In this document: one piece after another, positions 1 through 13,367 of the stretch | Position numbering within the stretch: the first letter of the stretch is position 1 | Layout: each line of letters starts with the position of its first letter | Origin: Citrus sinensis | Lineage: Eukaryota > Streptophyta > Magnoliopsida > Sapindales > Rutaceae | DNA: 64,000 bases | Assembly: GCF_022201045.2 (NCBI RefSeq) | Contig: NC_068561.1 | Location: 22,016,501-22,080,500, forward strand | Reading direction: 5' to 3' | The notes under the pieces: model-generated | Database searches by the model: none | The model's input: only the letters and a program-made list of their open reading frames with translations | Told to the model about the DNA's origin: nothing | Made by a program: the position numbers and the translations under genes

Positions 1-52
1 TAGCACCGTCAACTCCCATCTTCCTTATTCAACGTCCAAACTATTTCACATC

Positions 53-66
53 TATATATATAAATA
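53..66 (+). promoter_or_regulatory. TATA box of the GST gene
   Basis: A TATATATATAAATA-type tract lies about 125 bases before the GST start codon. Spacing fits a core promoter with a leader of roughly 100 bases. No other promoter element can be assigned because the window begins here. Confidence 0.6.
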
Positions 67-189
67 GATCAGTTCAGGCTTAAATAAAAGCAACAAATTC
101 ATAAAGGAAATGTCTTATTTTCCATTCAAGTAAAGCCCTGGGTGTTAATCTTAGGAAAAAAAAGTGTAAAAAGAAAAAAAAAATTGATA

Positions 190-1198
190 ATGGTTGTTAA
201 AGTGTATGGTTCAGTTAAGGCAGCTTGCCCACAAAGGGCATTGGCTTGCCTTCTTGAAAAGGGTGTCGAATTTGAGATTGTGCAGGTTGATCTCGACGAA
301 GGCGAGCATAAGAGGCGTGAGTTTCTTCTTCGACAGGTAAAATCTCCTCTTGAGGTGATACGCGAAGTATTGTAATATTTGTTTGCATTGTTTATGTTTC
401 TTTATGTTAGTCGAATTTTAATGGATTCTAGAATTGGTTCAACTATTAAAACTCTTCAAATTATACAAGATTAATTTTACGTTGATGCAATGCTTAAAAT
501 AAATTTTAGCTCTATCTAAACTGTGCTAATTGTAATTTTTATATAGGCCTCTTTGTGCTTTCTATTAATATACATCATCTCATACAAAATTTAAATTATT
601 GTTGCAGCCGTTTGGGCAAGTTCCAGTAATAGAGGATGGCGATTTCAAGCTTTTTGGTAAGACTATGATGATATATTAGTATACTAATTACCTTAGTACA
701 AAAATTAAAGTGTTTGATAAACGCTCGCTTTTACTAAATTATCATATTCTAGAGTCGAGGGCAATCATAAGGTACTACGCAGCAAAGTATGTAAACCAAG
801 GGCCAAACCTACTTGGAAACACACTAGAAGAGAAAGCTTTGGTGGATCAATGGCTCGAAGTAGAAGCACACAATTTAAATGACTTGGCGTTCAACCTGGT
901 GCTTCAGCTTGTTATTCTACCCAGAATGGGGCAGCGCAGTGACACGGCCCTAGTCCACAATTTAGAGCAAAAGCTGGAGGCAGTTTTGAACATTTACGAG
1001 CAGAGGCTATCTAAAAGCAACTACCTTGCTGGGGACAGCTTCACATTGGCTGATCTGAGTCACCTACCAGCCTTAAGATATCTGATGAACGAAGCTGGAA
1101 TGGCCCATTTGGTTACACAGAGGAAGCATGTTAATGCTTGGTGGGACAAAATTTCTAGCCGCCCGGCTTGGAAGAAACTAGCGAGTCTTGCTCATTAA
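190..1198 (+). CDS. GSTF12: Glutathione S-transferase, phi class (GSTF12/TT19-like flavonoid carrier)
   Basis: Three exons, 190-336, 608-656 and 753-1198, join in frame to 213 residues, the usual phi-class length. The three-exon layout is the phi-class pattern. The N-terminal thioredoxin-like domain runs from MVVKVYG through the glutathione-site motif FGQVPVIEDGDFKLFESRAI (about residues 51-70). The helical substrate domain follows, with AGDSFTLADLSHLPAL near residue 160. In Arabidopsis TT19/GSTF12 carries anthocyanins and proanthocyanidin precursors from the cytosol to the vacuole rather than acting mainly as a conjugating enzyme. Residues 12-14 read AACP, as in TT19-type proteins. The next gene downstream is phytoene synthase, the same neighbour I recall for GSTF12 in Arabidopsis, which supports orthology. 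An upstream in-frame ATG at 142 was rejected because it adds a Lys-rich, non-family extension. Confidence 0.9.
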
Positions 1199-2142
1199 CT
1201 AATTTTTAGTGTGTTATTGCACTATTGTTGCTAAATTACTTTTCTTATCGGTCATTGTTTTTGTTATTTCGGCTGGCTGTCATTACTGTTATCTTCAAGA
1301 ACCATAAATGAAAATAAAATGTTGCTGAAGTTCACTAGCTAAGTGCTGATTATTTTAATATTTTGTGACTCAGATTGACTGTCGGATTGCCACTTCTCCG
1401 GTTATATTTTTGGCTTTCAACATTCATCCTCTCATAGTTATCATAATAATCGGCTACCATCTCAACAATAAATCTTTAACAAAAATGAAAAAAAAAAAAT
1501 TATTTTGCGTCTGAGATTGATTTTTATATAAAAGTTTGGAAGTTGAAAGCGAGTAAGTACTATGAAGACTACACATGCACTCTTATTTTCTTAATGACTG
1601 AGATTAAATAGTATGTTAATTCCAAGAGCGAACCCATCGATAATTGCAATGGCAGTACATCTTGACGGGTACAAAAAGATTTTCCCTTCCGGATATAAAA
1701 TTTAGAAAACACCATTATAAATACGTTGATAGGCTTGTCTTTACATTATGATTATACTGTTACAGGGTTACTTGTACAGGCAATTCATACAAACTCTTGT
1801 ATGCATTATGGCTTGACAAATTTATATGGTTACCACACCCTCCGTTCTCATTATTGAGTTTTGCGTTTTTTACTATTTCACTTCGTTAATCTTGGAGGAT
1901 TAATTTTATACGGGCCACATTGTTGCACGGTATAATCTTGGGAGGACAAAATAATGAATCTACAATATTGAATAGGGCATCGGCCTTGGATTGTGAATTG
2001 GATTCACTATTCTAACTTTACCATCAAATACATGCTGCATACCAACAATTCCTAATATACAAGCAATCATTTTCATTTTTTTTTCCACTTTGAATCCGTT
2101 TCAACTATATATGCTTCTAAACTTTGATGTTAAATGTTCAGT
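1199..2142. other. Intergenic, 3' flanks of the GST and PSY genes
   Basis: AT-rich DNA between two convergent genes. It should hold both 3' untranslated regions; AATAAA-like signals are present near 1313. No coding potential, repeat or RNA gene was recognised. Confidence 0.6.
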
Positions 2143-5100
2143 TTAAGCCTTACTGGTATATATTCTTGACGGGCGTAAGAGGGATTTTGCATATGCAATT
2201 GGTAGTGCAGCTATCTTCTTGGCTTTACTCACATAAGCTCTCTTTGTGAAGTTGTTGTAATCATTGGCCTCAATCTCATCCAGTATTTGCCGGTACAACA
2301 GCAATGAAGCCCATACCTGTAACGTTCAAAACCAACAGGCTTTAATTGCATTATTTACAATCATCGATCCCAACTATTACAGAGGAGTTGTGATTATTTA
2401 CCGGCCATCGACTAGCTTCACTCAGCTCGGTCACACCGTTCTCAGCCATATCAAAGAACATCCTTGCCCTCTTAATTTGGTTCTTCATGAAGTTTCTCCA
2501 TTTAATGGTCACCTCTCCAGCAAATATGTCATCATCTGAAAGCCCTGCCTGTGCCAACTCATCTTGTGGTAGATAAACCCTTCCTCTTCGGGCACTGGAG
2601 AAAAATAGTTACAAGATGAGGAAAATGAGGAGATACAATGAAACAGTGATATTCATAGAGACTATCCAAATAATCAGAGGAATTTCAACTAATGCTTTGC
2701 TTTATTTATCCTCACTAAATTTAGAAGGGGGCTGGGGTGAGGGAGGGGGTTTGGGGGGTTGTAGGTGGGTGGGTTGGGGTGGAAGCATGGTAGAATTGTT
2801 TGTGTTGCACTTCCTGCAGCCTGTGAAAATTCAAGTTCCACAACAAATAGACCAATGAATCTCTGATTTCATAATAAATGAAGTGGCTTTTGAGAAACTG
2901 CCACTTCACACAAAGTTTATGACCGTTAGGACCTGATTAACTAACCTTCTACAAACGGAGAATATATAGTATTGTAAATAAATCAGATGTCAAACAATTG
3001 GAGCCTCATGCAGTCAGCAAACCAAAATTCTGGTTAAGAGCATCCTAGCTTTCCAAACAATGTACTGATTGGTTCAAATTGAAATGATCATTAAATTAAA
3101 ACATACTTTTGACTGAGTGATCATTTTTAATATTTTCAACTATCTGAAAGCAGTATTTTTCCATCAGATTACTAGTTCAGAGTCCAATAGCATTAGTTAA
3201 AGCTTAAAATCAACAAATTGCAGCACCACAACTTTAAAGTGTGTACTTACTCCTCTCCAACATCTCTGAGTATGTTAGTGAGCTGATTAGCAATCCCTAG
3301 TGCCAATGCTGCATTGTAGACGCTCTCTGTTGTTGCCTGTGAGTCAGGTGCTATGCCCATAACTGGAACACTCATTAGCCCTACGGTCCCAGCAACATAA
3401 TAACAATACAAGTATAATTCATCAAAGTTTTTGTATCTTGACTTCCTAAGGTCCATCCTCATTCCTTCTATCATATCTCTGAATGGCTGCAAAAACAAAA
3501 AAGAGTTCAATAAATCTTTGACAAGTTCAATACTAGCATTGCAGAATAAACAGATCCTAAAGGTACAACCTTCAATTAGGGATGACCAATAAGTTTACGT
3601 ATCTTAAATTTGCCTGAAATGATAGAAGCATTGGGTTAAGGGTCCACTGGAAATACTTTTAATAGAACATTTTCTGAAGAAAGATCAAGGTACAAAAGAT
3701 AACGTTGCAGGGAGGTGGTTCAGTCATAAACTGCATCCTTTATTTAGATATCGCAGGCCTATTAAACCCTTGTCTGAATATTGTGAAGGGTAGCATGCAG
3801 AACTTTGTTTTCAGATAAGTAAATTCACTATTGAAGTAAATTCACTATTGCTATCTGTTAACTTCAAGAGTCCTAATAAATAATGGAGCAATTTAGAGAA
3901 ACGGAATTGTTCTTAGTAAGCATGTAGCATCACCTCATCACATCTTCGGTCTCCTGGATAAATTGAAAATGCAAAAATGGCATGACTCAATTAAATGTAA
4001 ATAAGGTCTGTCATTATGCATCAAGGTTTAATGTTTTAAAAACCAATTAGAAAGCAGAAGTTGTTCCTTATTTTAATTTAATACAAGTACACTTAAGAGA
4101 GTAGAGAGAGTACTATAACAACCATTTTGTTAAAATCTAATTTGATCTTGAAAACATAGTCTAACCTGAATGTCGACAGGAAATTTGGTTACTGTATCTG
4201 ATAATGCAGCATCAAGCATATCAAATGGACGACCCCGGAAAAGGTCTTCCAACCTGGACTCCCACCTGTCTAAAGCTGTTGGAGTTATGTGTGAAGCATT
4301 AGGCCCATCAACGAGCTCATCTGTCCTCCTACACCACACTGAAATTGAAGAAAACATGAGAAACAATAGAGAACGGAAATATATGCTTTTAAAGGTTTTT
4401 TTTTTTTTTTTAGAGAAAGGAATATATGTTTTAAATAGAGAAAGGAAATATATGTTTTTAAATGTATGGTTTTCATGCAGCAACAGAAATTGCTCACACA
4501 ACAAACATATTAAGGGTAACAAAGGAAAGAAAGGATAGAAGGAATATGTTTGGAGTAGAGATGACTACTACAGAATTTGCAAGGAGACTCCAAGCATTCA
4601 GAATAGATAGATTTCTTTCTCCTCCCCATCCCCACCCCCAACATTCCAATAAAAAATATAGAAATCTCCCTTTGATATCACCTCAAGGGGAAGTTGCCAA
4701 AATCGACAACAATGCTGTAAGTTCCAATTGTCCCTTAAATTACAAAAAGAGCAAAAAAAGTTCCAGAGCAGCATTTCATTTTACAATCTTTCAGAGGAAA
4801 CTGATAAACTTCTCTTGCCACCAAAGTTCATAACCAATATGGTGAAATCATTCTTATGAAGTTTCAGAAAGGCCATTCTTTGTATTATTGAGTCCATTAT
4901 TGAATAATTTCAGTATTCTTTGTATTATTCTTTGTATTATTCCATCTTACCCAAGTGGAAAGTAAGAAAAGAAAATTTAGAACTTTTCTGATAGCACATG
5001 TAGACCTATATAAATTCTCCTTAAGGCCTCCTCATATTCTCCCTTGATTTGCGGACATTTTCAGGGTCTCGTGACTATATGTGATTAAATTAAACTTATA

Positions 5101-6507
5101 CCTTAATGAATTACTCTTCCAATTGTTCTCTTACTAGTATGACCTGCTGCCCAGACAACAAAACAATCCTGCTAGCCAAAATTATGGGAAACAAACATTC
5201 ACCACCTTGTACAGATGAGATTCAAAATGCTAATGATACAACATCCAACTTCCTGGTTGGTGTTGATCATTTCTCTTGATGGAACCTTATTGTAATAAAG
5301 AGGTGCAACTTAGGGGTGAATTATCCATAGACTGGAAAAAGGAAGCCATAAGTCAGATAACAAGAACTCCAGCAGCACATAGAAGGTCACTTTAAGATGA
5401 CATTCTCGAGCACTAACTGTAATGTGGTGGAGGCAGTTCACAACGTGGTAGCAGTTGATTAAAACTTATATCCCTTTAATCTTAACAAGTAACACAAGTT
5501 GGGAAACCAAACAGACATGCTCGCCGGGTGGCACTTCAGGTTTAACAGTACAGCACCAAAAGCCAGAAGTTCCTATCAATAAGACTCGGTACACAAAAGA
5601 TTCTTACTTGACAATTGTTAACTAGAACGAAGACAATAAAGGTTATCATGTGCTATTAACAAAAGCTAAATTACTTTGTTTGAAAATGGGTCCAAGGTTT
5701 CCACAAGCTCCAAATTCCTTTAACTTTTAAAGATTCTCTTTTCAGGTTTACGCTAATCCTTTAATATTCTAATCCTAGAAAGCCTCAAAATTCAAAAACA
5801 GAATATGCAGGATAACGAGAAAAATGTAAAGTGAAAGTCGCATTATGATTTAAGATCAAAGTCACGAACCATATATAGCCCATATAGCCCTTCGCCTTTC
5901 AGAGGTCATCAGCAAAGTTCCTTCAAAAAGACGAGCAAATAAGAATTACGAATACAAGATTCCACTCCGAATTTGAAATTAACATACTAAAAGGATTGAT
6001 GAAAGAAGGCAGGGGCTAACTACCCAAGTAAAATGTCTTAGCATACTCGGCGCAAACTTCTCCACAACGATCATAAGCTTCACTGAGCAGACTTAAAGTT
6101 CCGGGTAAAGCAATATCTGGGTTCACATCAAGATCACGAGTAACCCCACTTGGTTGCTTATTAACCAAGGCTGCCTGCTTGAGCACAACATTGTAAACCA
6201 TTTCTTCTGAAGACATGGCCACTTCTCCAGCAGTGCTAGCAACCATACATGATATTTCAGGCAAGTCGATTCCAGATGAGCAAGGATGCCTCAAATCTGT
6301 ATCTAAAGGATAAGAATTCCGTCTCTGCTTATTACTATTATTAAACTGCTTAGGTCTAGAATTAAACACAGCAGTCCGGGTTTGATGTTGGTAAAGAAAT
6401 CTTGATGAATAAAACAGCCTGTTTTCCTCTCGAACTGAATCGACGAACCCGAAGCAATTGGACAATTGTGAGTTAGGTGATACAACCCACAGCAATGTAA
6501 CAGACAT
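2143..6507 (-). CDS. PSY: Phytoene synthase, chloroplastic
   Basis: Six exons on the minus strand, 6507-6024, 5920-5870, 4338-4166, 3486-3251, 2594-2402 and 2316-2143, give 436 residues. Exons 2-5 are 51, 173, 236 and 193 nt, the lengths I recall for tomato PSY. The enzyme condenses two geranylgeranyl diphosphates to phytoene, the first committed step of carotenoid synthesis in plastids. Residues 1 to about 80 are Ser/Arg/Asn-rich and fit a transit peptide. Both Asp-rich substrate and Mg sites are intact: DELVD at 185-189 and DVGED at 311-315. The YAKTFYLG and [20 protein letters not shown] blocks are present, and the C-terminus [13 protein letters not shown] is family-typical. Intron 2 is long (about 1.5 kb). 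No missing key residue or break was seen, so this looks functional. Confidence 0.96.
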
Positions 6508-7310
6508 GCTGTAAAAATTATTTTTTTTGGATAAAAAGAAAATTTTGAGGCCCCTGTAACTTCAACTCTCTGTAGCTGAATCCTGATACCAGAAATCAGA
6601 GAAAGCTTGTCAGAGAACTCTCAGCACAGCATTATTAGTAAGGAGCAAAAAGAGAGAAACCATGGGGTGAGTTATTTCAAGAAAGCTAAAAGGATATGCT
6701 ATGAATGAGCACCAGAGAAAATGGTGAGTGGAATATAAAAAATAAATAAATGAAATGAAAAAAGATAATGATGAAGAAAGAAGCCTACCCTACCGTTGCT
6801 ATTTGCTAATTGCTATTTGCTATTGCTATTGCTATTGCTATGGTTGGCAAGAACCACTTACTACAGCGTTCAATTTTTATTATGGCCGCTAAAAAAAAAA
6901 AAGTTTGAAAAGTATTCAATCGCTCACCCCATGAACTGTAACAATGGCCACTAATAATATGATCTTACCTGTACCTGACCAACAACCTCTCCGGTCTCCA
7001 CTCTTCCAGACTCCTCACAGCCTTTCCCTCTCTTGTATTTTTCTACATGTGCATAAATATAATTTTATTCCATGCAAACTAACACTCAGGTCCTTCAACT
7101 TCACTGTATTGTATAACTTAACTAGTAACTATTTAAGAATGAACTTATGAGCATACTTTAATTTAAAAAAAAAAAAAGCATTACACTAACGAATCTTGCC
7201 TCTCAACTTTTTTAAGATAAAATTTTTAATAATTTTGTCATAAATTCAAACTTAAAATTTATGCATTAGAATATTACCTCTTTTTTCTTTTTTTTTGGCC
7301 CAATATGAGA
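6508..7310. other. PSY 5' flank and promoter region
   Basis: This is the upstream side of the minus-strand PSY gene. A degenerate TTGCTA hexamer repeat spans about 6797-6842, and A-rich tracts occur near 6891 and 7162. No TATA box could be assigned with confidence, and no gene was seen. Confidence 0.5.
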
Positions 7311-7318
7311 TAAAGGAA

Positions 7319-8215
7319 TAGGGATGGCAAAAATCCCCACGGGGACGGGTACCCTCGGGGATTTTCCCCATTCGGGGAGGGTACGGGTATAATTTTATAC
7401 CCAATTTTTTTTTCGGGGAGGGGACGGGGAAAATTTTTTACCCAATTTTTTATGCGGGGAGGGGACGGGGATGAGGTGGAATCCCCATCCCCTACCCATT
7501 TCCTCATTTTAATTTTTAATTTTATTTTTATTTTTAAAATTACTAATAAATAAATAACAAAATTATAAATATTGTTAAAAATAATAAATATCAAAATATT
7601 TATATTATTAAATGCTAATAGGTATCCTACATTAGCTCGAATTGCTAGAGATATTTTGACAATTCCAATTACAACAGTTGCTTCTGAATCAGCTTTTAGC
7701 ATCGGTGGTAGAGTTGTGAGCCCACACCGTAACAAACTTCATCCAAGCACATTGGAGGCCTTAATGTGCTGTCAAAGTTGGTTACGAGCTTACAATAACA
7801 GTATGAGTTTATTTTACATTGTGATTATATTATACAGTTATTAATATTTGCACTTATAAGTTACTTTACTTATATTATTTTCATTGTTTTATAATTATTT
7901 TAATAATTTATATTTTGAATGTGACTTTGTAATGGATCAATATTAATGTAAGATATATTTTGAACTTTATTTTTATCTGAATTTTTTATTTTAATATGAT
8001 TAATTTAAAATCGAAAATAAAAATAATGTATTAGACTATTAGTTATTCGGGGACCGGGGACCCTCGGGGATCCCCTGTTATTATTCGGGGAGGGGATGGG
8101 GATTCTCTCAAGTAATTCTGACGGGGACGGGGAGGGGACGGGGACATATGCAAAATATCGGGGATGGGTATGGGGAGATTGGTCCCCTCCCCTCCCCTCC
8201 CCATTGCCATCCCTA
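7319..8215 (+). mobile_element. Deleted hAT (Ac-like) DNA transposon
   Basis: Perfect 12-bp terminal inverted repeats, TAGGGATGGCAA at 7319 and its reverse complement ending at 8215, bound an 897-bp element. It is flanked by a perfect 8-bp target duplication TAAAGGAA (7311-7318 and 8216-8223), diagnostic of hAT. Subterminal regions hold many GGGGACGGGG-type motifs in both orientations, the usual clustered transposase-binding sites of plant hATs. Inside, only the last part of a transposase survives. The element is too short to be autonomous. Perfect TSDs and TIRs suggest a fairly recent insertion, presumably mobilised by a full-length relative elsewhere. Confidence 0.93.
7618..7844 (+). pseudogene. 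hAT transposase C-terminal (hATC dimerisation) fragment
   Basis: An open frame encodes about 60 residues beginning YPTLARIARDILTIP and containing VASESAFSIGGRV, the signature of the hAT C-terminal dimerisation domain, followed by LHPSTLEALMCCQSWLRA. The stop is at 7844. The zinc-finger and RNase H-like catalytic regions are absent, so this is a leftover of the transposase inside the deleted element, not a working enzyme. The frame stays clean, which again suggests youth. Confidence 0.85.
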
Positions 8216-8223
8216 TAAAGGAA

Positions 8224-10723
8224 GGATTGGAATTGGCTCTCTCTGTTATTACTCATTTACTAAACAATTCCACCAAACATTAGGGGGCTGCTTGAATATT
8301 AAAAGTCATTTTGTCACTTTTTATATACGGCAAAACTCTTTTTGTCTGGACACCACCGTTGTCCGGATACGGAGTGAGGGTTGTTTGTGCGTTAGTATGT
8401 GCTGAATCGCAGCATCAAAAGTGTGATCCAGATATTCGGGCATTACCCGTCTCATATAATTGATGGACGCAACTCACGCAAGGCAATTTGTCAGAAAATA
8501 CCCACCCGATAAGACTCCGGCCCGGCCCGATCAGATTATGGAAAGGTTTAAAAAATATATATATGATTTTGATGGGCGGTAAACGAGATCCGCGCGGGAG
8601 GATAGCCCAATCAGTAAAAGATAACGTTATCAAAATACTCTGAACATGGACTCGTGGGTGGGTGTACACGTGGCGAGTTATGAGTGGACAACTAGAAAAA
8701 GGCTAGATCCCGGGGAGGATCAGAGGTGAGTTAGAGGTGGGGTCCATTAGTGGACTGACGCTGTGCAAAAGTGGGAAATTGACAAACAACTTTTGACTTT
8801 ATTGTTTGGGACCTGTCTATGGTACAGATTCTGTAACAAACATCTCCCGTCGTCCCACCATCCGATCTTCGATTGTTTAGTTTCTCACTCCACATCCAAC
8901 GGCTGATGCTGCAGTCTGTAGCTTACAGATTCTGTAAGCTAGTCAAGTCCGTTTGTTTGAAAAAGGGCGTTATTCAAATACCACTTCCTGGGGGCTCTTT
9001 CCCAACGCTGTTTCTGTTCACGGTCGCATAGTTGACACGTATTCTAATTATTATTAACCAATTCCTCATGGGGCTGCAAAGCTTCAACGTACTCGGAACT
9101 GTTTTATTGTACAAATGCCTCAAAAAATTCTCTGTGATAGCGGGAGTGATGATGGAATGGATGACTATCTTACGTTCATTTAACCCGTAGTTGATTATCA
9201 TAAAAAAGAAAAAAAAAAATCAAACGTCAGCTAGGTATACTATTAAATTGACACGGGCATCACGCGATTGAGAACAATCCTGTAATTTAAGTTAATATAA
9301 TTGTAGCATATTTTAAAAGTTTACAAAACTATAAAATAATGAAATTGCTTTGCCCATTGCTCGATTTTTATTTAAGTAAGCTAAAAAACAAAGCAATGAA
9401 TTTATTGAGACAAAGTATTATTATTATTATTATATTATTATTATTATTTCTTAGTTAATCTGATGGCAACTCAATTCTTTCTTTACTTAAGGAGTTAGGA
9501 TACGGACATCAAATCTTTTATTTTTGACGTAATTAAATGACATCCACAACAAGAAAGTGATATTTCTCATCAAACATTTTCTAAAAATCAAAAAATGATA
9601 ATTAGATTTACTGCTTAAATATATTTAAATAATAATGTCAGGCATCTCATTATTTGAGTCTAAGTTTAAGTCCCAATTTTATATGTCATTCATCTATTAG
9701 ACGATGGATTTCATAGTTTGTAAAATTAATTTAACTACCGTCCAATAAATAAACGCCACATTAGTTAAGACTCATGTTGCAACTTAAATATTAGAATAAC
9801 TAACCTTGTTCATATTTAAAGGGAATAAATCACATGCCAACATCTAGTTGGGCACATTCTTTCTTACGAGATAATGTAGCTATGAAAATCTCTGTTCCTT
9901 TCAAGATGACAAGAAGCACGTTGGGTTTTTGCTCGTATGTGTGGCCTGCTATATATAGTCTTTCGTATTAGATTGGTCTAGTTTCCATGTTAGGATAATA
10001 AGATTGTTACACAATAAAGTAAAGAAGACAACCTTGATTTTTGAAAGTTAGGTGGCTGCACATGTCATTGCCTATTGGTGATCAATTTCTCTTATATCAC
10101 ATTGACTTCACTCAACAAATATCATTGCCTTTTTTATGAAACACATATGTCACTATCTTGTTTTTTTTTGCAAATATATCGATTATAATTAGCTTATTGT
10201 CATTTTTGAAAGTAATTATAGCGAGGCTCCTTTCGTTTTGAAGTAGTAATGATTTAATGGGCAACGGTACTCACAACCATGTGATGCCGTCTAATAAATT
10301 CACAGTTTCAATACTATTTATTAGGAGTGCTAAAGTTCTAACATGTGCCTAGATGCTTATTACGTGGTAGACACTACTAGATCATTTTGTGTTTAGCTTA
10401 CGACAACATAATTTTAGAGGCACAAGTGGGCTGAAAAAGATGGTGCCCCGTTGAATCGTTACCCAAGCCCAGTATCAAAATTGGGTTGGGTTCCAAAGTT
10501 GGGCAACATCTCGGGTCAAGGAATGATGCTGTTAAAACCCCGAAAACTCTTATGAAACCCCTCGTCTTTTGTACAACAAACATACATAATAATAAAATGT
10601 TATATATTTTTGGAATTTTAAATATTCAGTTGCTTGATGAAATGATTATATAATTTATATGCCCTTGATCTGAAAACAGGCCGTCGGTGAAAACTGAAAA
10701 GGGTTCGACCTCAACGTAGTGAG
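8224..10723. other. Intergenic, upstream of SDG40
   Basis: No gene recognised. The 8.4-8.9 kb part is less AT-rich than its surroundings and contains a CACGTG at about 8667. A TTA/ATT microsatellite occupies about 9418-9450. The short open frames here have no family features. Confidence 0.5.
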
Positions 10724-13367
10724 ATGGAAGAAGAAGATGAAAGCCTTGAAAAGTTGCTGAAATGGGCAGCAGAAATGGGAATTACAGACTCAACAATTCA
10801 AAACCCTTCTCGCTCTCGCAACTGTTTGGGCCATTCTCTCACCGTCTCTCATTTCCCGGAGGCAGGTGGGTGAGTTACAGACTGAGCTCTGCTTATTCGA
10901 ATGGAATATATATAATTTTTCATGTATGCATATAATTTTTCTTCTGTTACAGGAGAGGATTGGCTGCCGCTCGCGATCTTACAAAAGGAGAATTGATTCT
11001 CAGAGTTCCAAAAACAGCCTTATTTACTACTGAATGTTTATTGAAAAGTGATCAGAAACTATCTCTTGCTGTTAACAGACATCTCTTTCTCTCCCCTTCT
11101 CAGGTTTTTTTTTTTACTTTTATAGATATAATGTTTCCGCAATTGGGATTTTTCATTTTTTTTTTTGGTTTATTTTCTTATTACTAAGTGTAATTTTGCA
11201 GATATTGATTGTTTGTTTACTATATGAAGTGGGTAAAGGAAAGAGTTCACGGTGGCATGCATACTTAATGCTATTGCCTCGTTGTTATGAGATACTTGCA
11301 ACCTTTGGTCCATTTGAGAAGCAAGCTCTTCAGGTTCAGTTTCTTTATTCTTTTGTTATTTGGAAGTAATTATGTTAGTTATTTGCTTCTCTGATAGTAA
11401 ATTCTTCCTTAGGTGGATGATGCTATCTGGGCTGCTGAGAAGGCTGTGTCCAAAGCTGAATCCGAGTGGAAGCAAGCCATTAAACTAATGGAAGAACTTA
11501 AGCTTAAGCCTCAACTGCTTTCTTTTAAGGCGTGGCTTTGGGCTTCCGCAACTGTAAGAATATCTAGACCTTTTTAGTAAATTCTAAGATTTATTTATTT
11601 AGTTACTTGGCATAGCTCTAGGAAAATCATATTCTTGTTGATTGAACCACATGTTTCTAAGAAATGGTTTAACCTCAAGATCCCAGAAATGATAGTTTAC
11701 TTGGATTTGTGCACAAGTCAAATAATTGTATGTTCAATTTTTATCGTGTTTACAGGTTTCCTCTCGGACAATGCATATATCATGGGATGAAGCCGGGTGT
11801 TTATGTCCTGTGGGAGATTTATTTAACTATGCTGCACCTGGAGAGGGAGAAGAGTCAAATATTGGCATTGAAGATGTTGAAGGCTGGATGCCTGCCCCAT
11901 GTTTGCCAAAGGGGGATACTACAGATGTCTTAGATTCTGAGAAATTCAATGATCATCTGCATAGGTTAACGGATGGTAGATTTGAGGAAGATGTTAATTC
12001 CTACTGTTTTTATGCTAGGAACAACTATAAGAGGGGAAAACAGGTACAACAAATTTCTTTTGACTAATTGGGCATGCGATAGCTTTCTGTTTTGTTTAAG
12101 AAGAAAAAGTTTGGAATCAAATCGCTAGCTTTTGATCCTATATCAAGTGTGGATGCTGACAGAATTGACATGTGATTTAATCATAAAAGCATGTTGTTCA
12201 TGAATGGTCAAGTTTTTTCTACTCTACTTTATCCTGATATTGCCATTGATGTAAGCTTCCTAAGTACATAATTTTCGGGTTTACTTTTGATCAACTGCCA
12301 GTGCTGCATAATGATGTATTACTTCTCTTTGAAGAGCTTCATCTTCTCTCGGCTGTTGTCATATTTAAGAAGGTTTTAGATGTTGAAAGAACTTGTTGCT
12401 ATAGCAACGGTAATAATAAGACAGTCTTGGAAGAAACTTGCTCTTTGAAATTTTGTAGCCTTTATAATATTCTCTTAGCATCATCTTAGTATCTTAAAAA
12501 TGATTCAACAAAACCCCGTTAACCATTGTGGCTTTTTCTTGTGTAATTATATAGGCCTGAGTTATCCTAATTTGATTTGAATGTTACAAAGCAAATCTTA
12601 GGTTTGAAGGGAAAATTAGACATTTATCATGACATTGTCATCTGCTTGCAAAATTGTTTTTGTCAATATCCATGAAGCTAGATGAGATTAAATCAGTGTC
12701 TTGTTTGCTGCAGGTTCTATTAAGTTATGGAACTTACACAAATTTGGAGCTCCTTGAACACTACGGGTTTCTTTTAAATGAGAATCCAAATGACAAGGTT
12801 TTTATATCCTTGGAACCTGGCATGTATTCCGGTTGTTCGTGGCCCCGTGAATCACAATACGTTGACCAAGATGGTAAGCCATCGTTTGCTCTCCTCTCTG
12901 CTTTGCGGTTGTGGATGACACCAGCGAACCAACGGAGGTCAGTTGGCCACCTTGCTTATTCAGGATATCAACTTTCGGTGAACAACGAGATATCTGTCAT
13001 GAAATGCTTATCAAACAACTGTTGTGTTATGCTGAACAGTTTGCCGACATCAAAAGAGGAAGATGCCTTATTGCTGTGCGCCATTGATAAAATCCAAGAC
13101 ATCAATACGGCAACAGAACTGAAAAAGGTTCTGTCAGATTTTGGAGGTGAGGTCTCTACATTCTTAGAAAACTACTATGTGCAATGCAGGCAGAGGGGTG
13201 CTAAGTTATCATTATCCCGGAAGACTAAATTGTCTATGCAGAGGTGGAAATTAGCAATTCAGTGGAGACTTAGATATAAGAAAACTCTTGCTGACTGCAT
13301 TTCTTATTGTGATTATACAGTGAATTGTCTTCCTAATGATAACGTTCCGACTGGTGGAATTAAATAG
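10724..13367 (+). CDS. SDG40: SET-domain protein methyltransferase, SDG40-like
   Basis: Six exons, 10724-10869, 10953-11103, 11202-11333, 11413-11553, 11756-12043 and 12714-13367, encode 503 residues. The protein resembles the Rubisco-LSMT/SETD3 class of SET enzymes, which use S-adenosylmethionine to methylate lysine (or histidine) in non-histone proteins. The split SET domain starts near GRGLAAARDLTKGE (about residues 49-62) and closes with CPVGDLFNYA (207-216) and YGTYTNLELLEHYGF (291-305). The substrate-binding helical region follows. The usual NH of the SET core reads NY (214-215), as I also recall for Arabidopsis SDG40. Exon 1 uses the strong donor GTGAGT at 10870; a nearer GT at 10866 breaks the frame. 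The neighbouring PSY gene matches the Arabidopsis pair At5g17230/17240. The target protein is unknown to me. Confidence 0.9.

Noticed and set aside
9640-9730. SINE-like B box (AGTTTAAGTCCC)
   Set aside because: No A box at the right distance, A-rich tail or target duplication.
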